From assembly GCF_044772865.1 (NCBI RefSeq), contig NZ_CP173029.1, positions 124,001 to 188,000 of the forward strand: DNA of 64,000 nt. Direction: 5' to 3'. Positions 51,204 through 59,018 of this stretch are shown here, one piece after another. Below the pieces are notes generated by a model that saw nothing but the letters and a program-made list of their open reading frames with translations, had not been told where the DNA came from and did no database searches. Source of the DNA: Algirhabdus cladophorae (GTDB lineage Bacteria; Pseudomonadota; Alphaproteobacteria; Rhodobacterales; Rhodobacteraceae). The position numbers were made by a program, and so were the translations under genes. Each line of letters starts with the position of its first letter. The first letter of the stretch is position 1.

Positions 51204-52153
51204 TGCTCACCGCTTTTGGATTGACTGGCCTTGGGCTGGTCATTTTGCTTTTTGCAGGGGACGCTTTGGTTAAGGGGGCTGTGAACCTCGCCTTGCGCCT
51301 TGGAATCCCTGCGCTGGTGGTCAGCCTGACGATTGTAGCCTTTGGGACCTCGGCCCCAGAATTGCTGATTGCGATCAGTTCGATCCTTGATGGTGTGCCC
51401 GATATTGCGCTGGGCAATGTGGTGGGGTCAAACACCGCCAATATCCTGTTGGTTCTGGGGGTGCCCGCGATCCTTGCCACAATGCACACCAGCGAATTAG
51501 ACACCCGAAAGTCGTTCAACTTCATGATCGCCGCCACGATCCTGTTTATCGCTGTTTGCTTTTGGGGGCCAATCACATGGACCCATGGCCTTGTTTTGAT
51601 TGCGGCCCTCTTGGTAGTGCTGTTTGATCAGGCGCGCACGGCCTTTGCACAGGCAGACAGCGGCGGCGCAGCGCAAGAGGAAGAGGTCGAAGGCGCAGAC
51701 CCTGACATGCGCTGGTGGAAGATCATCGTGTTCCTGATCGCAGGCTTGATCGGCCTGCCTTTGGGCGCGCATCTGTTGGTAGAAAACGCGTCGATCATCG
51801 CGCGGGCGTTCAATATCTCCGAGGCCATTATCGGCCTGACCCTCGTGGCTATCGGGACCTCACTGCCGGAACTGGCAACCACGGTTATGGCGACGTTGCG
51901 ACGTCAGGCGGATGTGGCTTTAGGTAACGTCATTGGATCGAACCTTTTCAACCTCTTGGCCATCACGGGCATTGCCAGCTTTGTAGGGCCGATCCCTGTG
52001 GATCAAGAGTTCCTTGTCTTCGATCTATGGGTGATGCTGGCGGCCAGTTTGCTGTTGATCCCGTTTGTCTATTTTGGGCGCAATTTGACGCGGATCTGGG
52101 GTTTCCTTTTGGCCGGGCTATATATCGCCTACTTGGTATTTTTGTTGGCTTAG
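51203..52153 (+). CDS. Calcium/sodium antiporter, CaCA family (YrbG-like)
   Basis: This 316-residue protein has ten hydrophobic segments and two inverted alpha-repeats: FGTSAPELLIAISSIL with GNVVGSNTANILLVLG in the first half, and IGTSLPELATTVMATL with GNVIGSNLFNLLAITG in the second. The acidic residue in each repeat is the ion-binding site. A polar cytoplasmic loop rich in acidic residues (AQEEEVEGADPD) lies between the halves. It exchanges Ca2+ for Na+ at the inner membrane. The start overlaps the preceding stop (TAATG). Confidence 0.92.
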   Translation: MLTAFGLTGLGLVILLFAGDALVKGAVNLALRLGIPALVVSLTIVAFGTSAPELLIAISSILDGVPDIALGNVVGSNTANILLVLGVPAILATMHTSELDTRKSFNFMIAATILFIAVCFWGPITWTHGLVLIAALLVVLFDQARTAFAQADSGGAAQEEEVEGADPDMRWWKIIVFLIAGLIGLPLGAHLLVENASIIARAFNISEAIIGLTLVAIGTSLPELATTVMATLRRQADVALGNVIGSNLFNLLAITGIASFVGPIPVDQEFLVFDLWVMLAASLLLIPFVYFGRNLTRIWGFLLAGLYIAYLVFLLA

Positions 52154-52165
52154 AAAGGCTGTTTG

Positions 52166-52942
52166 ATGAAGCGCGCATTGGTCACAGGGGCAGGGCAGCG
52201 ACTAGGGGCCGCTATGGCGATACATTTGGCCTCAAAAGGCTATGATGTTGCGGTGCACTACGCAGGTTCGGCCGATGGTGCGCGTGAGGTTGTTGCCCAA
52301 TGTCAGGCGTTCGACCAAAACGCAGTGGCCTTGCAGGCAGATCTGTTGGATCCAGAGGCCCCGCAGGCCCTGTTTAATGCCGCAACCGAGGCACTGGGTG
52401 GGCCTTTGACCTGCCTGATCAACAACGCATCGATTTTTGAATACGATACCCTTGCTACGGCCAGTTTAGAAAGCTGGGACCGGCATATGGCTTCGAACCT
52501 GCGGGCCCCGTTGTTTTTAATGCAAGCCATGGCGCAGCAAGGCCTCAGCGCCGACACGCAAGCCGGTGAGCCTGTCGCAACAGGCCTTGTGGTCAACATG
52601 GTTGATCAACGGGTGCGCAAGTTGACCCCTGAATTCATGACCTACACTTTGGCCAAAACTGGTTTGTGGACCCTCACCCAAACAGCCGCGCGCGGATTGG
52701 CGCCGCACATCCGGGTCAATGCCATTGGTCCGGGACCCACGTTGCAAGGCGCGAGACAGTCCAAAGCCCATTTTGAGGCCCAACGTGCGGCGACGGTTTT
52801 GGAACGCGGCGCAGACACGCAAGACATCACGCAGGCGCTTGATTATTTCCTCTCTGCACGGGCTGTGACAGGGCAGTTGCTCTGTGTGGATGGGGGACAA
52901 CACCTCGCTTGGAAGACGCCAGATATTCAAGGCGTTGAGTGA
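52166..52942 (+). CDS. SDR oxidoreductase, pteridine-reductase/FolM-like
   Basis: This 258-residue short-chain dehydrogenase has a cofactor loop reading TGAGQRLG, i.e. TGxxxRxG, the form found in pteridine reductase (PTR1) and FolM rather than the common TGxxxGxG. LINNASIFEYDTL and the catalytic YTLAKTGLWTLT (Tyr-xxx-Lys) follow, with AIGPGPTLQG near the C-terminus. It would reduce dihydropterins using NADPH in folate or biopterin metabolism. AAGG lies eight bases before the ATG at 52166. The gene follows the antiporter by 12 bases but is not visibly linked to folate genes. A general SDR role is the alternative. Confidence 0.8.
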   Translation: MKRALVTGAGQRLGAAMAIHLASKGYDVAVHYAGSADGAREVVAQCQAFDQNAVALQADLLDPEAPQALFNAATEALGGPLTCLINNASIFEYDTLATASLESWDRHMASNLRAPLFLMQAMAQQGLSADTQAGEPVATGLVVNMVDQRVRKLTPEFMTYTLAKTGLWTLTQTAARGLAPHIRVNAIGPGPTLQGARQSKAHFEAQRAATVLERGADTQDITQALDYFLSARAVTGQLLCVDGGQHLAWKTPDIQGVE

Positions 52943-53065
52943 CGTTGGGGGAAGTTGTGCACTGAGGCCCAATCTGATTACAAAAGTGTTACAATTTTCC
53001 TAATGATATCAGTTGGTTGTTAAGTTAATAAAAATTTATTCAATATTTTCAATGACTTGAAATAG

Positions 53066-53082
53066 TGCCTAAAAATTAGGCA
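53066..53082. promoter_or_regulatory. Perfect 7-bp inverted repeat upstream of uvrC
   Basis: TGCCTAA (53066-53072) and TTAGGCA (53076-53082) form a perfect dyad with a three-base AAA centre inside an AT-rich spacer, 147 bases before uvrC. It could be a regulator site or a weak hairpin after the reductase gene; no T run follows. Confidence 0.35.
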
Positions 53083-53143
53083 AGTTAACGAAGCCTTCAT
53101 ATTTACACGGAAAAATCGTGCTACATCGAAGTTACCCGCAGAG

Positions 53144-53152
53144 TTATCCACA
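53144..53152 (+). promoter_or_regulatory. Perfect DnaA-box-like 9-mer
   Basis: TTATCCACA matches the strict DnaA-box consensus and lies 77 bases before uvrC in an AT-rich stretch. Only one exact copy was seen, so it is not enough for an origin. It may be a regulatory or titration site, or chance. Confidence 0.35.
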
Positions 53153-53228
53153 GAAAAAGTGAATATGTTTTATGTTGCTGTGGGCGCATTAACGTTGCAG
53201 GCCCCGCTGGGAATCATATCTTAGGCCT

Positions 53229-55094
53229 ATGGACGACACCAATACCCAACCCACGGGATACGAGGTTATTCACGGATACCTCAAAACCATCGACTCCTCG
53301 CCGGGCGTGTACCGGATGTTGGATACGCAAAACCGTGTGCTTTATGTGGGTAAGGCGCGGAACCTGCGCAACCGTGTGTCGAACTACTCCCGCCCCTCGG
53401 CCCAGCATTCGCGGCGCATTGCCCGGATGATTTCTGAAACTGCCCATATGATGTTTCTGACGACCAAAACAGAAACAGAAGCGCTGCTTTTGGAACAGAA
53501 TCTGATCAAGCAGCTCAAACCGAAATTCAACGTCCTGCTGCGTGATGACAAAAGCTTTCCCAATATTGTTGTGCCCAAGGATCATGATTTCCCGCAGGTC
53601 AAAAAGCATCGTGGCAAGAAATCCGAGCGTGGCGACTATTATGGGCCCTTTGCCAGTGCAGGGGCCGTAAACCGGACGCTCAATCAATTGCAGCGGGTGT
53701 TTTTGCTGCGCAATTGTTCTGACAGCATGTTCGAGACCCGCACGCGCCCCTGTTTGCAATATCAGATCAAGCGGTGTTCGGCCCCTTGTGTGGGGCATAT
53801 CAACAAGGCTGATTACGCGGCGACGGTCCATGACGCGCAGCAATTTCTATCGGGCAAATCCACGGGCATCCAAGAAAAGCTGGCCAAGGATATGGCGCAA
53901 GCCTCTGAGGACATGGAATTTGAACGGGCCGCCGCCTTGCGCGATCGGATCCGCGCGCTCACCCAAGTGCAAACCGCCCAAGGCATCAACCCCCGCACTG
54001 TGGCCGAGGCTGATGTGATCGCCCTGCATTTGGAGGGGGGCCAAGCCTGTGTTCAGGTGTTTTTCATTCGCGCCAATCAAAACTGGGGCAACCACGATTA
54101 TTACCCTCGTGTCGGTCCCGAAGTGGATCACGCCGAGGCGATGGAGGCTTTTGTCGGGCAATTCTACAACTCCCGCGAACCAGCCAAAGTGGTGATCTTA
54201 TCTAATGATGTGGAAAACAACGATCTGGTGACTGAGGCTCTGGCGCAGAAGGCTGGGCGCAAGGTCGAACTGGCGATCCCGAAACGGGGCGAGCGGGCCG
54301 AGCTGATCGATAACGCCCTTCGCAATGCCCGTGAAAGTCTTGCCCGTAAGCTGGCCGAAACTGCGACCCAAGGCAAATTGCTGCGTGGCTTGGCGGAAAC
54401 CTTTGATCTGGACGGCCCGCCCGAACGGATTGAGGTCTACGATAACTCGCACATCCAAGGCACCAATGCTGTTGGTGGGATGATCGTGGCTGGACCCGAT
54501 GGTTTCATGAAAAACAGCTATCGCAAATTCAACATTCGAGGTGAGGATCTGACCCCGGGTGATGACTTTGGCATGATGAAAGAAGTGCTGATGCGCCGTT
54601 TCAAACGGTTGCTGAAAGAGGATCCTGACAGGGACAAGGGCGACTGGCCGGACTTGCTTTTGATCGACGGTGGTGCCGGACAGGTCAGTGCCGTGCGCGA
54701 GATCATGGATGAAATGGGGGTTGGCGATATCGCTATGGTTGGTGTGGCCAAGGGGGTGGACCGCAACGCCGGTAAGGAAGAATTTTACCGCACTGGCATG
54801 CCCGTCAAGGCGTTGCCGCATAACGATCCGGTCCTCTACTTTGTGCAACGTTTGCGAGACGAGGCGCACCGCTTTGCCATTGGAACCCACCGCGCCAAAC
54901 GTTCAAAGGCCATTGGGGCGACGCCCTTGGATGATGTGCCCGGCGTAGGTGCGACCCGCAAACGCGCGCTGCTGGCGCATTTCGGTTCTGCCAAGGCCGT
55001 AGGTCGGGCAAACCTTGCGGATCTCAAAGCAGTGGACGGTATTTCCGACAATATGGCAGAGGCGATTTATGACTTCTTCCATGAGAAGGGTTAA
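53229..55094 (+). CDS. uvrC: Excinuclease ABC subunit C
   Basis: This 621-residue protein makes both incisions in nucleotide-excision repair. It has the GIY-YIG domain (SSPGVYRMLDTQNRVLYVGKARNLRNRVSNY, residues about 20-50), a UvrB-binding UVR motif near residues 205-240 (KLAKDMAQASEDMEFERAAALRDRI region) and the RNase-H-like C-terminal nuclease domain with EVYDNSHIQGTNAVGGMIV and LLLIDGGAGQVSA. A helix-hairpin-helix tail ends it (PGVGATRKRALLAHFGS). Length is normal. The start ATG has a TTAGG upstream. It is followed closely by pgsA, moaD and moaE, a gene order common in Rhodobacteraceae. Confidence 0.96.
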   Translation: MDDTNTQPTGYEVIHGYLKTIDSSPGVYRMLDTQNRVLYVGKARNLRNRVSNYSRPSAQHSRRIARMISETAHMMFLTTKTETEALLLEQNLIKQLKPKFNVLLRDDKSFPNIVVPKDHDFPQVKKHRGKKSERGDYYGPFASAGAVNRTLNQLQRVFLLRNCSDSMFETRTRPCLQYQIKRCSAPCVGHINKADYAATVHDAQQFLSGKSTGIQEKLAKDMAQASEDMEFERAAALRDRIRALTQVQTAQGINPRTVAEADVIALHLEGGQACVQVFFIRANQNWGNHDYYPRVGPEVDHAEAMEAFVGQFYNSREPAKVVILSNDVENNDLVTEALAQKAGRKVELAIPKRGERAELIDNALRNARESLARKLAETATQGKLLRGLAETFDLDGPPERIEVYDNSHIQGTNAVGGMIVAGPDGFMKNSYRKFNIRGEDLTPGDDFGMMKEVLMRRFKRLLKEDPDRDKGDWPDLLLIDGGAGQVSAVREIMDEMGVGDIAMVGVAKGVDRNAGKEEFYRTGMPVKALPHNDPVLYFVQRLRDEAHRFAIGTHRAKRSKAIGATPLDDVPGVGATRKRALLAHFGSAKAVGRANLADLKAVDGISDNMAEAIYDFFHEKG

Positions 55095-55112
55095 CAGGGT
55101 AACACAGTCGCT

Positions 55113-55778
55113 ATGACATGGAACGTTCCTAATACGCTGACTTTTTTGCGCCTGCTGGCCGCCCCGGGTGTGGCCATCATGTTTCTTTATTTCACACGGC
55201 CCTATGCAGATTGGTTTGCGCTGATCCTCTTTGTTGGGGCCGCTTTGACCGATTGGGTCGACGGATATCTGGCACGGGCCTGGGGCCAACAGACAAAATT
55301 TGGCGCAATGCTGGATCCGATCGCGGACAAAGCCATGGTGATCATCGCCCTGTGTGTGGTCACTGGCTTTTCCGGCATGGATCCCTACATTTTGTTGCCT
55401 GCCACGATGATCCTTTTCCGCGAGGTTTTTGTTTCGGGCCTGCGGGAATTTTTGGGGGATACGGCTGGCACTTTGGCAGTGACCAAATTGGCCAAATGGA
55501 AGACCACGGCCCAGATGGTGGCCTTGTCCGTACTCTTTGCCAAAGGCATCTTCGAGCACCATTTGGGTATGAACGCTTGGGGTATGGATCAGGCCACATT
55601 TGACGGCGTGATGTCTGGTCAAATCGAAGATGTGAACGGTTTGCTGTGGTATCAGGCGGGCATGATTTACAGCTGGTGGGCGGGGGTCGTTTTGCTTTGG
55701 GTTGCGGCTATTCTGACCCTGATCACCGGCTGGGATTATTTCCAAAAATCGCGGCCCTACCTGAAGGAAGATAATTGA
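55113..55778 (+). CDS. pgsA: CDP-diacylglycerol-glycerol-3-phosphate 3-phosphatidyltransferase
   Basis: This 221-residue inner-membrane enzyme makes phosphatidylglycerol-phosphate, the first step to phosphatidylglycerol and cardiolipin. The CDP-alcohol phosphotransferase motif is complete: DWVDGYLARAWGQQTKFGAM with LDPIADK after it, giving the D-x2-DG-x2-AR-x8-G-x3-D-x3-D pattern. The N-terminal MTWNVPNTLTFLRLLAAP is also typical. A loop of about 35 residues near residues 150-185 (EHHLGMNAWGMDQATFDG) is longer than in E. coli. It lies 18 bases after uvrC and its stop overlaps moaD. Confidence 0.94.
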   Translation: MTWNVPNTLTFLRLLAAPGVAIMFLYFTRPYADWFALILFVGAALTDWVDGYLARAWGQQTKFGAMLDPIADKAMVIIALCVVTGFSGMDPYILLPATMILFREVFVSGLREFLGDTAGTLAVTKLAKWKTTAQMVALSVLFAKGIFEHHLGMNAWGMDQATFDGVMSGQIEDVNGLLWYQAGMIYSWWAGVVLLWVAAILTLITGWDYFQKSRPYLKEDN

Positions 55779-56023
55779 TGGATGTTGTCTATTTTGCATG
55801 GGTGCGCGAACGGATTGGTCTGCCCAAAGAGAACGTTCAGACGCAGGCCTCAACAGTGATGGAGCTGGTCGAGGAACTCAAAGCTCGTGAAGAACGTTAT
55901 GCGATGGCCTTTGCCGATATCAGTGCGCTGCGTGTGGCTGTTGATCAGGAACTGGTGGAATTTGATGCGCCTTTGAGTGGCGTGCGCGAGGTTGCGTTTT
56001 TTCCGCCCATGACAGGCGGTTAA
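55778..56023 (+). CDS. moaD: Molybdopterin synthase small subunit
   Basis: This 81-residue ubiquitin-like sulfur carrier of molybdenum cofactor synthesis begins MDVVYFAWVRERIGLPKE and ends in the diglycine PPMTGG, which is thiocarboxylated by MoeB. The ATG shares a base with the pgsA stop (TGATG), and moaE follows with no gap, so the two synthase subunits are co-translated. Confidence 0.94.
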   Translation: MDVVYFAWVRERIGLPKENVQTQASTVMELVEELKAREERYAMAFADISALRVAVDQELVEFDAPLSGVREVAFFPPMTGG

Positions 56024-56464
56024 GTGGATATTCGGGTCCAATCTGAGGCATTCGACACCGGTGCGCTTTTGGCGGATTTCGGCAAGGATGGGCGCGTAGG
56101 GGCCGTGGTTAGCTTTACCGGCGTAGTGCGCGACAATGATGCAGGCAGCTTACAAGCCATGGAGATCGAGCATTACCCGGCCATGACCGAGCGCGCTATT
56201 CGCGAGATCGCGACGCAGGCCCAAACCCGTTGGGATTTGGCGGATGTGCTGGTGGTTCACCGGTATGGATTGCTCGAGACCGGAGCGCCGATCATGATGG
56301 TTGCCACGGCCGCGGCGCACCGCAAAGCGGCATTCGAGGCGGCAGATTTCCTGATGGATTACCTCAAATCTCGTGCCCCGTTTTGGAAAAAAGAGATCAC
56401 TTTAGAGGGGGCGGATTGGGTTGTGGCCAAGGTCGAAGACGAAGACGCGCTCAAAAATTGGTAG
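56024..56464 (+). CDS. moaE: Molybdopterin synthase large subunit
   Basis: This 146-residue catalytic subunit converts precursor Z (cPMP) to molybdopterin using MoaD-thiocarboxylate. Conserved stretches are VVSFTGVVRDND, LQAMEIEHYPAMTERAIREI, VVHRYGLLETGAPIMMVAT, FLMDYLKSRAPFWKKEIT (catalytic Lys) and WVVAKVEDED. The start is a GTG directly after the moaD stop, which fits coupled translation. The other moa genes are not in the window. Confidence 0.94.
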   Translation: MDIRVQSEAFDTGALLADFGKDGRVGAVVSFTGVVRDNDAGSLQAMEIEHYPAMTERAIREIATQAQTRWDLADVLVVHRYGLLETGAPIMMVATAAAHRKAAFEAADFLMDYLKSRAPFWKKEITLEGADWVVAKVEDEDALKNW

Positions 56465-56549
56465 AGTTGTGGCCAAGTGCGCCATGGCAGATGGGATAGA
56501 CCATCAGCCGCGGCTGTCCTTTAGATTCTGGGGTCTTTGATCTGGCCGC

Positions 56550-56936
56550 TTACTTGATCAGATAGATCCCTGCGTCACCGGTTCCTTTGTCGCGGGTCAG
56601 ACGGACTTGATCGCCCATCAGCTCTGCCAACTGGCAATCAGCAGGGCTTGCTTTCCCTCCGGCTTCAAACTCGCGGCACCAATACCCATTTTCAAAACTC
56701 CATGTGCCACTGACTGCGCCGCGTTTAAGTTCTCCATCCATGGTTCCATCGCTGTTGAGGCGAAACCAAATTGCTGAATTGTCGGGCCATTCCAAGCGGC
56801 GGTCTGCCAGAGCCGTGTTAAAGGCGGTGGCGTCACTGACGCGCACAAAACCGGTGGGTTTGGTGTCCATTTGTACCTCGGGCGTACAGCCCGCCAAAAT
56901 CGCAACAAAAGCCGCCGTGCTAACAAGTTTTTTCAT
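56550..56936 (-). CDS. Small lipoprotein of unknown function
   Basis: This 128-residue protein has a lipoprotein signal (VAILAGC, Cys17). The mature part has a beta-rich pattern: SAIWFRLNSDGTMDGEL, GTWSFENGYWCREFEAGG, then a second Cys pair partner near DCQLAEL and QVRLTRDKGTGDAGIYLI. The two cysteines at about residues 88 and 101 may form a disulfide. AGGA lies six bases before the ATG. It stands alone: convergent with moaE, with over 250 bases to the next gene. I do not recognise a named family; the fold hints at a small beta-sandwich sensor or assembly lipoprotein. Confidence 0.72.
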   Translation of the reverse strand: MKKLVSTAAFVAILAGCTPEVQMDTKPTGFVRVSDATAFNTALADRRLEWPDNSAIWFRLNSDGTMDGELKRGAVSGTWSFENGYWCREFEAGGKASPADCQLAELMGDQVRLTRDKGTGDAGIYLIK

Positions 56937-57191
56937 TTTAAGTCCTGTGTTTTGAGGCCACGCAAAGTGTGGCCTTTGGATTGGTTGGTTCGGCGCACGT
57001 TTAAATAGTTGATTTGGTGTGCAAAGGTGGCCACGGTGATTGGTAACATCATACCTGCCCTCACGCGAAACACATCACCCGTTTGGGTGAAGCCCTTCGA
57101 GATAGTCTGTTGTAATTTGCGGGCGGTAGGTGTCGATGCCCGTTCAGGCCCGGCCCTCAGGCATGCTGGGGATCAATCTTAAGGAACCGAG

Positions 57192-58652
57192 ATGCCTTTG
57201 TCGGAAACACTGACCTCTGCTTTGCGAGCGCTCTCTTCTCTGCCCAATATTAAGGCAGAAGAGCTTATTGATTTTTCGGAGGGTTTGGCATTGGAAGCCC
57301 CGTTGCCTGATGGAAGTCACGGTGCCGATCCTATTTGGCGGATCCCCAATAATGTGGCGCCACATCCCTTTTTCGAGGCATTGATCACACGGTCTCGGGC
57401 GACGACAGGGATCGTTTCCAACAACGGGTATTTCGCGCTGCGGCTATTGGACTGTGAGATCATCGTCACCGAACGCACATTAAAAGACATTCTTCACGAC
57501 GGCTCTCACGCAGAGATGACCAATGCTGAATTTAGATTGGCTGGGCAGTTACTGGAAGGCTTGGACCTCAAGCAAGCAGCTTTGGCTGACGGTATTGGCT
57601 ACGAAACAAAACGGTCCCAGATGAAGTCCCTTTCGGGAAAATTGTATTTGCGCGGACAAGCAGAAGTCATCCGGTGTTTAACCTTGCGGATGATGAACGG
57701 CTTTGCCCAATTGGCGAAACCGCAAAGCAGTGCAGACATCGACAGCTATGCGGCTGCCTATTTGCCACAACACGTGAGACGACTGACCATCGTCGCGCCT
57801 GATGGACGCACTGTGCCTGTTTTGGAATATGGGCCAGTGACTGGCGCACCGCTGGTTGTTTTGCATCCTATGTTTTTTCCGCCCATTGGACCTGAGGAAA
57901 TCAAACAAGCCGAGGCACTTGGACTGCGGTTGATTTGGCCTTTGCGCCCGGGTTTTTTGCACCCGGATGCGCCGATATTAAAAAGTGGCGCCCACCTTGC
58001 TGCATCAACTGACGGGTTGGTGGCGGTTCTGGATCAGCTTGTTGGGGCAGCCGCACCTGTTCTAGCCTTTGTCTCCAGCGGGGCAGTGGCAACACGGGCC
58101 GCAAGCCAGCGCCCTGAACTGGTCAAATCGATCAGCTTTATCGCGACGTGTTATTCTGCCGGACGCTCTACCGCCAGTCTTCCCTATTTCGGCGCCGAAT
58201 TGGTTGAACTGGCCTTGCGCAACGAGGCCGTCTTGACACGCACGGTCGCGACTTTGCGTAAATACGTTTCCCGAGATCGCAGGTTTCAGCGGATGTTTGA
58301 AACTGTCTTTCGCCGGAGCGCGCGGGATTTGGATCATATCGCGATAGAATTCGATGGGGCTGACCAAGGCGAACGCTTGCGATTGGTCACGCTCACATCG
58401 CCGGAATCGATCAAGCACGACTTCTTTAACCAAACCCAATTTGAATGGGCCGAGTTGAAGGCTTTGAACGTACCCAGACGCTTTTACCACGGCGCTGACG
58501 ATTCAATTCATCCCCCAGATAAGCTGGCTAAGATTTTGAACACGATAGGTGAACAGCCTGTCGTTGTGGATCAGACTATGGGCCATTTACCGCATTATTC
58601 TGACCTCAGACGGTCGATCGCTTTTGCGGCAGCGTGGCAAATTCAGAATTGA
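57192..58652 (+). CDS. HTH / alpha-beta-hydrolase fusion with apparently intact catalytic triad
   Basis: This 486-residue protein has the same plan as the one at 33186: an N-terminal sensor-like part (residues 1-105), a LuxR-like helix-turn-helix (MTNAEFRLAGQLLEGLDLKQ and AALADGIGYETKRSQMKSL, residues 109-148) and an alpha/beta-hydrolase domain (residues about 205-486). Here the nucleophile elbow reads FVSSG (Ser295), the acid is Asp437 in HGADDSI and the His is His465 in MGHLPHYSD, so catalysis is possible. The oxyanion turn is LHPMF rather than HG. AAGGA lies eight bases upstream. It may be a regulator that also hydrolyses its ligand. Genes on both sides are unrelated and in the opposite direction. 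Confidence 0.68.
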   Translation: MPLSETLTSALRALSSLPNIKAEELIDFSEGLALEAPLPDGSHGADPIWRIPNNVAPHPFFEALITRSRATTGIVSNNGYFALRLLDCEIIVTERTLKDILHDGSHAEMTNAEFRLAGQLLEGLDLKQAALADGIGYETKRSQMKSLSGKLYLRGQAEVIRCLTLRMMNGFAQLAKPQSSADIDSYAAAYLPQHVRRLTIVAPDGRTVPVLEYGPVTGAPLVVLHPMFFPPIGPEEIKQAEALGLRLIWPLRPGFLHPDAPILKSGAHLAASTDGLVAVLDQLVGAAAPVLAFVSSGAVATRAASQRPELVKSISFIATCYSAGRSTASLPYFGAELVELALRNEAVLTRTVATLRKYVSRDRRFQRMFETVFRRSARDLDHIAIEFDGADQGERLRLVTLTSPESIKHDFFNQTQFEWAELKALNVPRRFYHGADDSIHPPDKLAKILNTIGEQPVVVDQTMGHLPHYSDLRRSIAFAAAWQIQN

Positions 58653-58691
58653 GCGGGTTGCGATAAGGGACTGCGACGGACCTGCACGACA

Positions 58692-59018
58692 CTAGCCCTG
58701 ATTTGTGCGCTCGATATAGGATCGCAGTTCTTCGGCCTCATGACGTGCGGCACGCAAACCGTCCATAGCCGCAGACAGTTCTGCCTCGGTTTGAGACAGT
58801 TGATTGGTCATTTCTGCTTCGCGTTGCTGAAGATAGGTGATCGCTTGGTCGCGGGTTTCTTCGGCTTCGTGCAGGGACTGGGCCATACGCTCTAGCTCGC
58901 CCACCTCGGATTGCGATACGCGGGTAAAGCGGAACACCAGCCAACTGGCAAACCAGCCCAGCATGAACGCCACAAACAGAATGATTGCCGTGGCTATGAT
59001 AAACTCAGTTCTGTTCAT
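58692..59018 (-). CDS. Membrane-anchored coiled-coil protein
   Basis: This 108-residue protein has an N-terminal transmembrane helix (IIATAIILFVAFMLGWFASW, residues 7-26) and then a nearly continuous coiled coil of about 65 residues (ELERMAQSLHEAEETRDQAI and LSQTEAELSAAMDGLRAARH). Its start overlaps the end of the OmpA-family gene by 14 bases, so they are co-expressed. I know no enzyme motif for it. A structural or adaptor role at the inner membrane next to the OmpA-type protein is a guess from position. Confidence 0.7.
   Translation of the reverse strand: MNRTEFIIATAIILFVAFMLGWFASWLVFRFTRVSQSEVGELERMAQSLHEAEETRDQAITYLQQREAEMTNQLSQTEAELSAAMDGLRAARHEAEELRSYIERTNQG

Noticed and set aside
53100..53160. 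Possible replication origin (AT-rich DNA with a DnaA box)
   Set aside because: Only one strict DnaA box was found, and the neighbours (uvrC, pgsA) are not typical origin genes.
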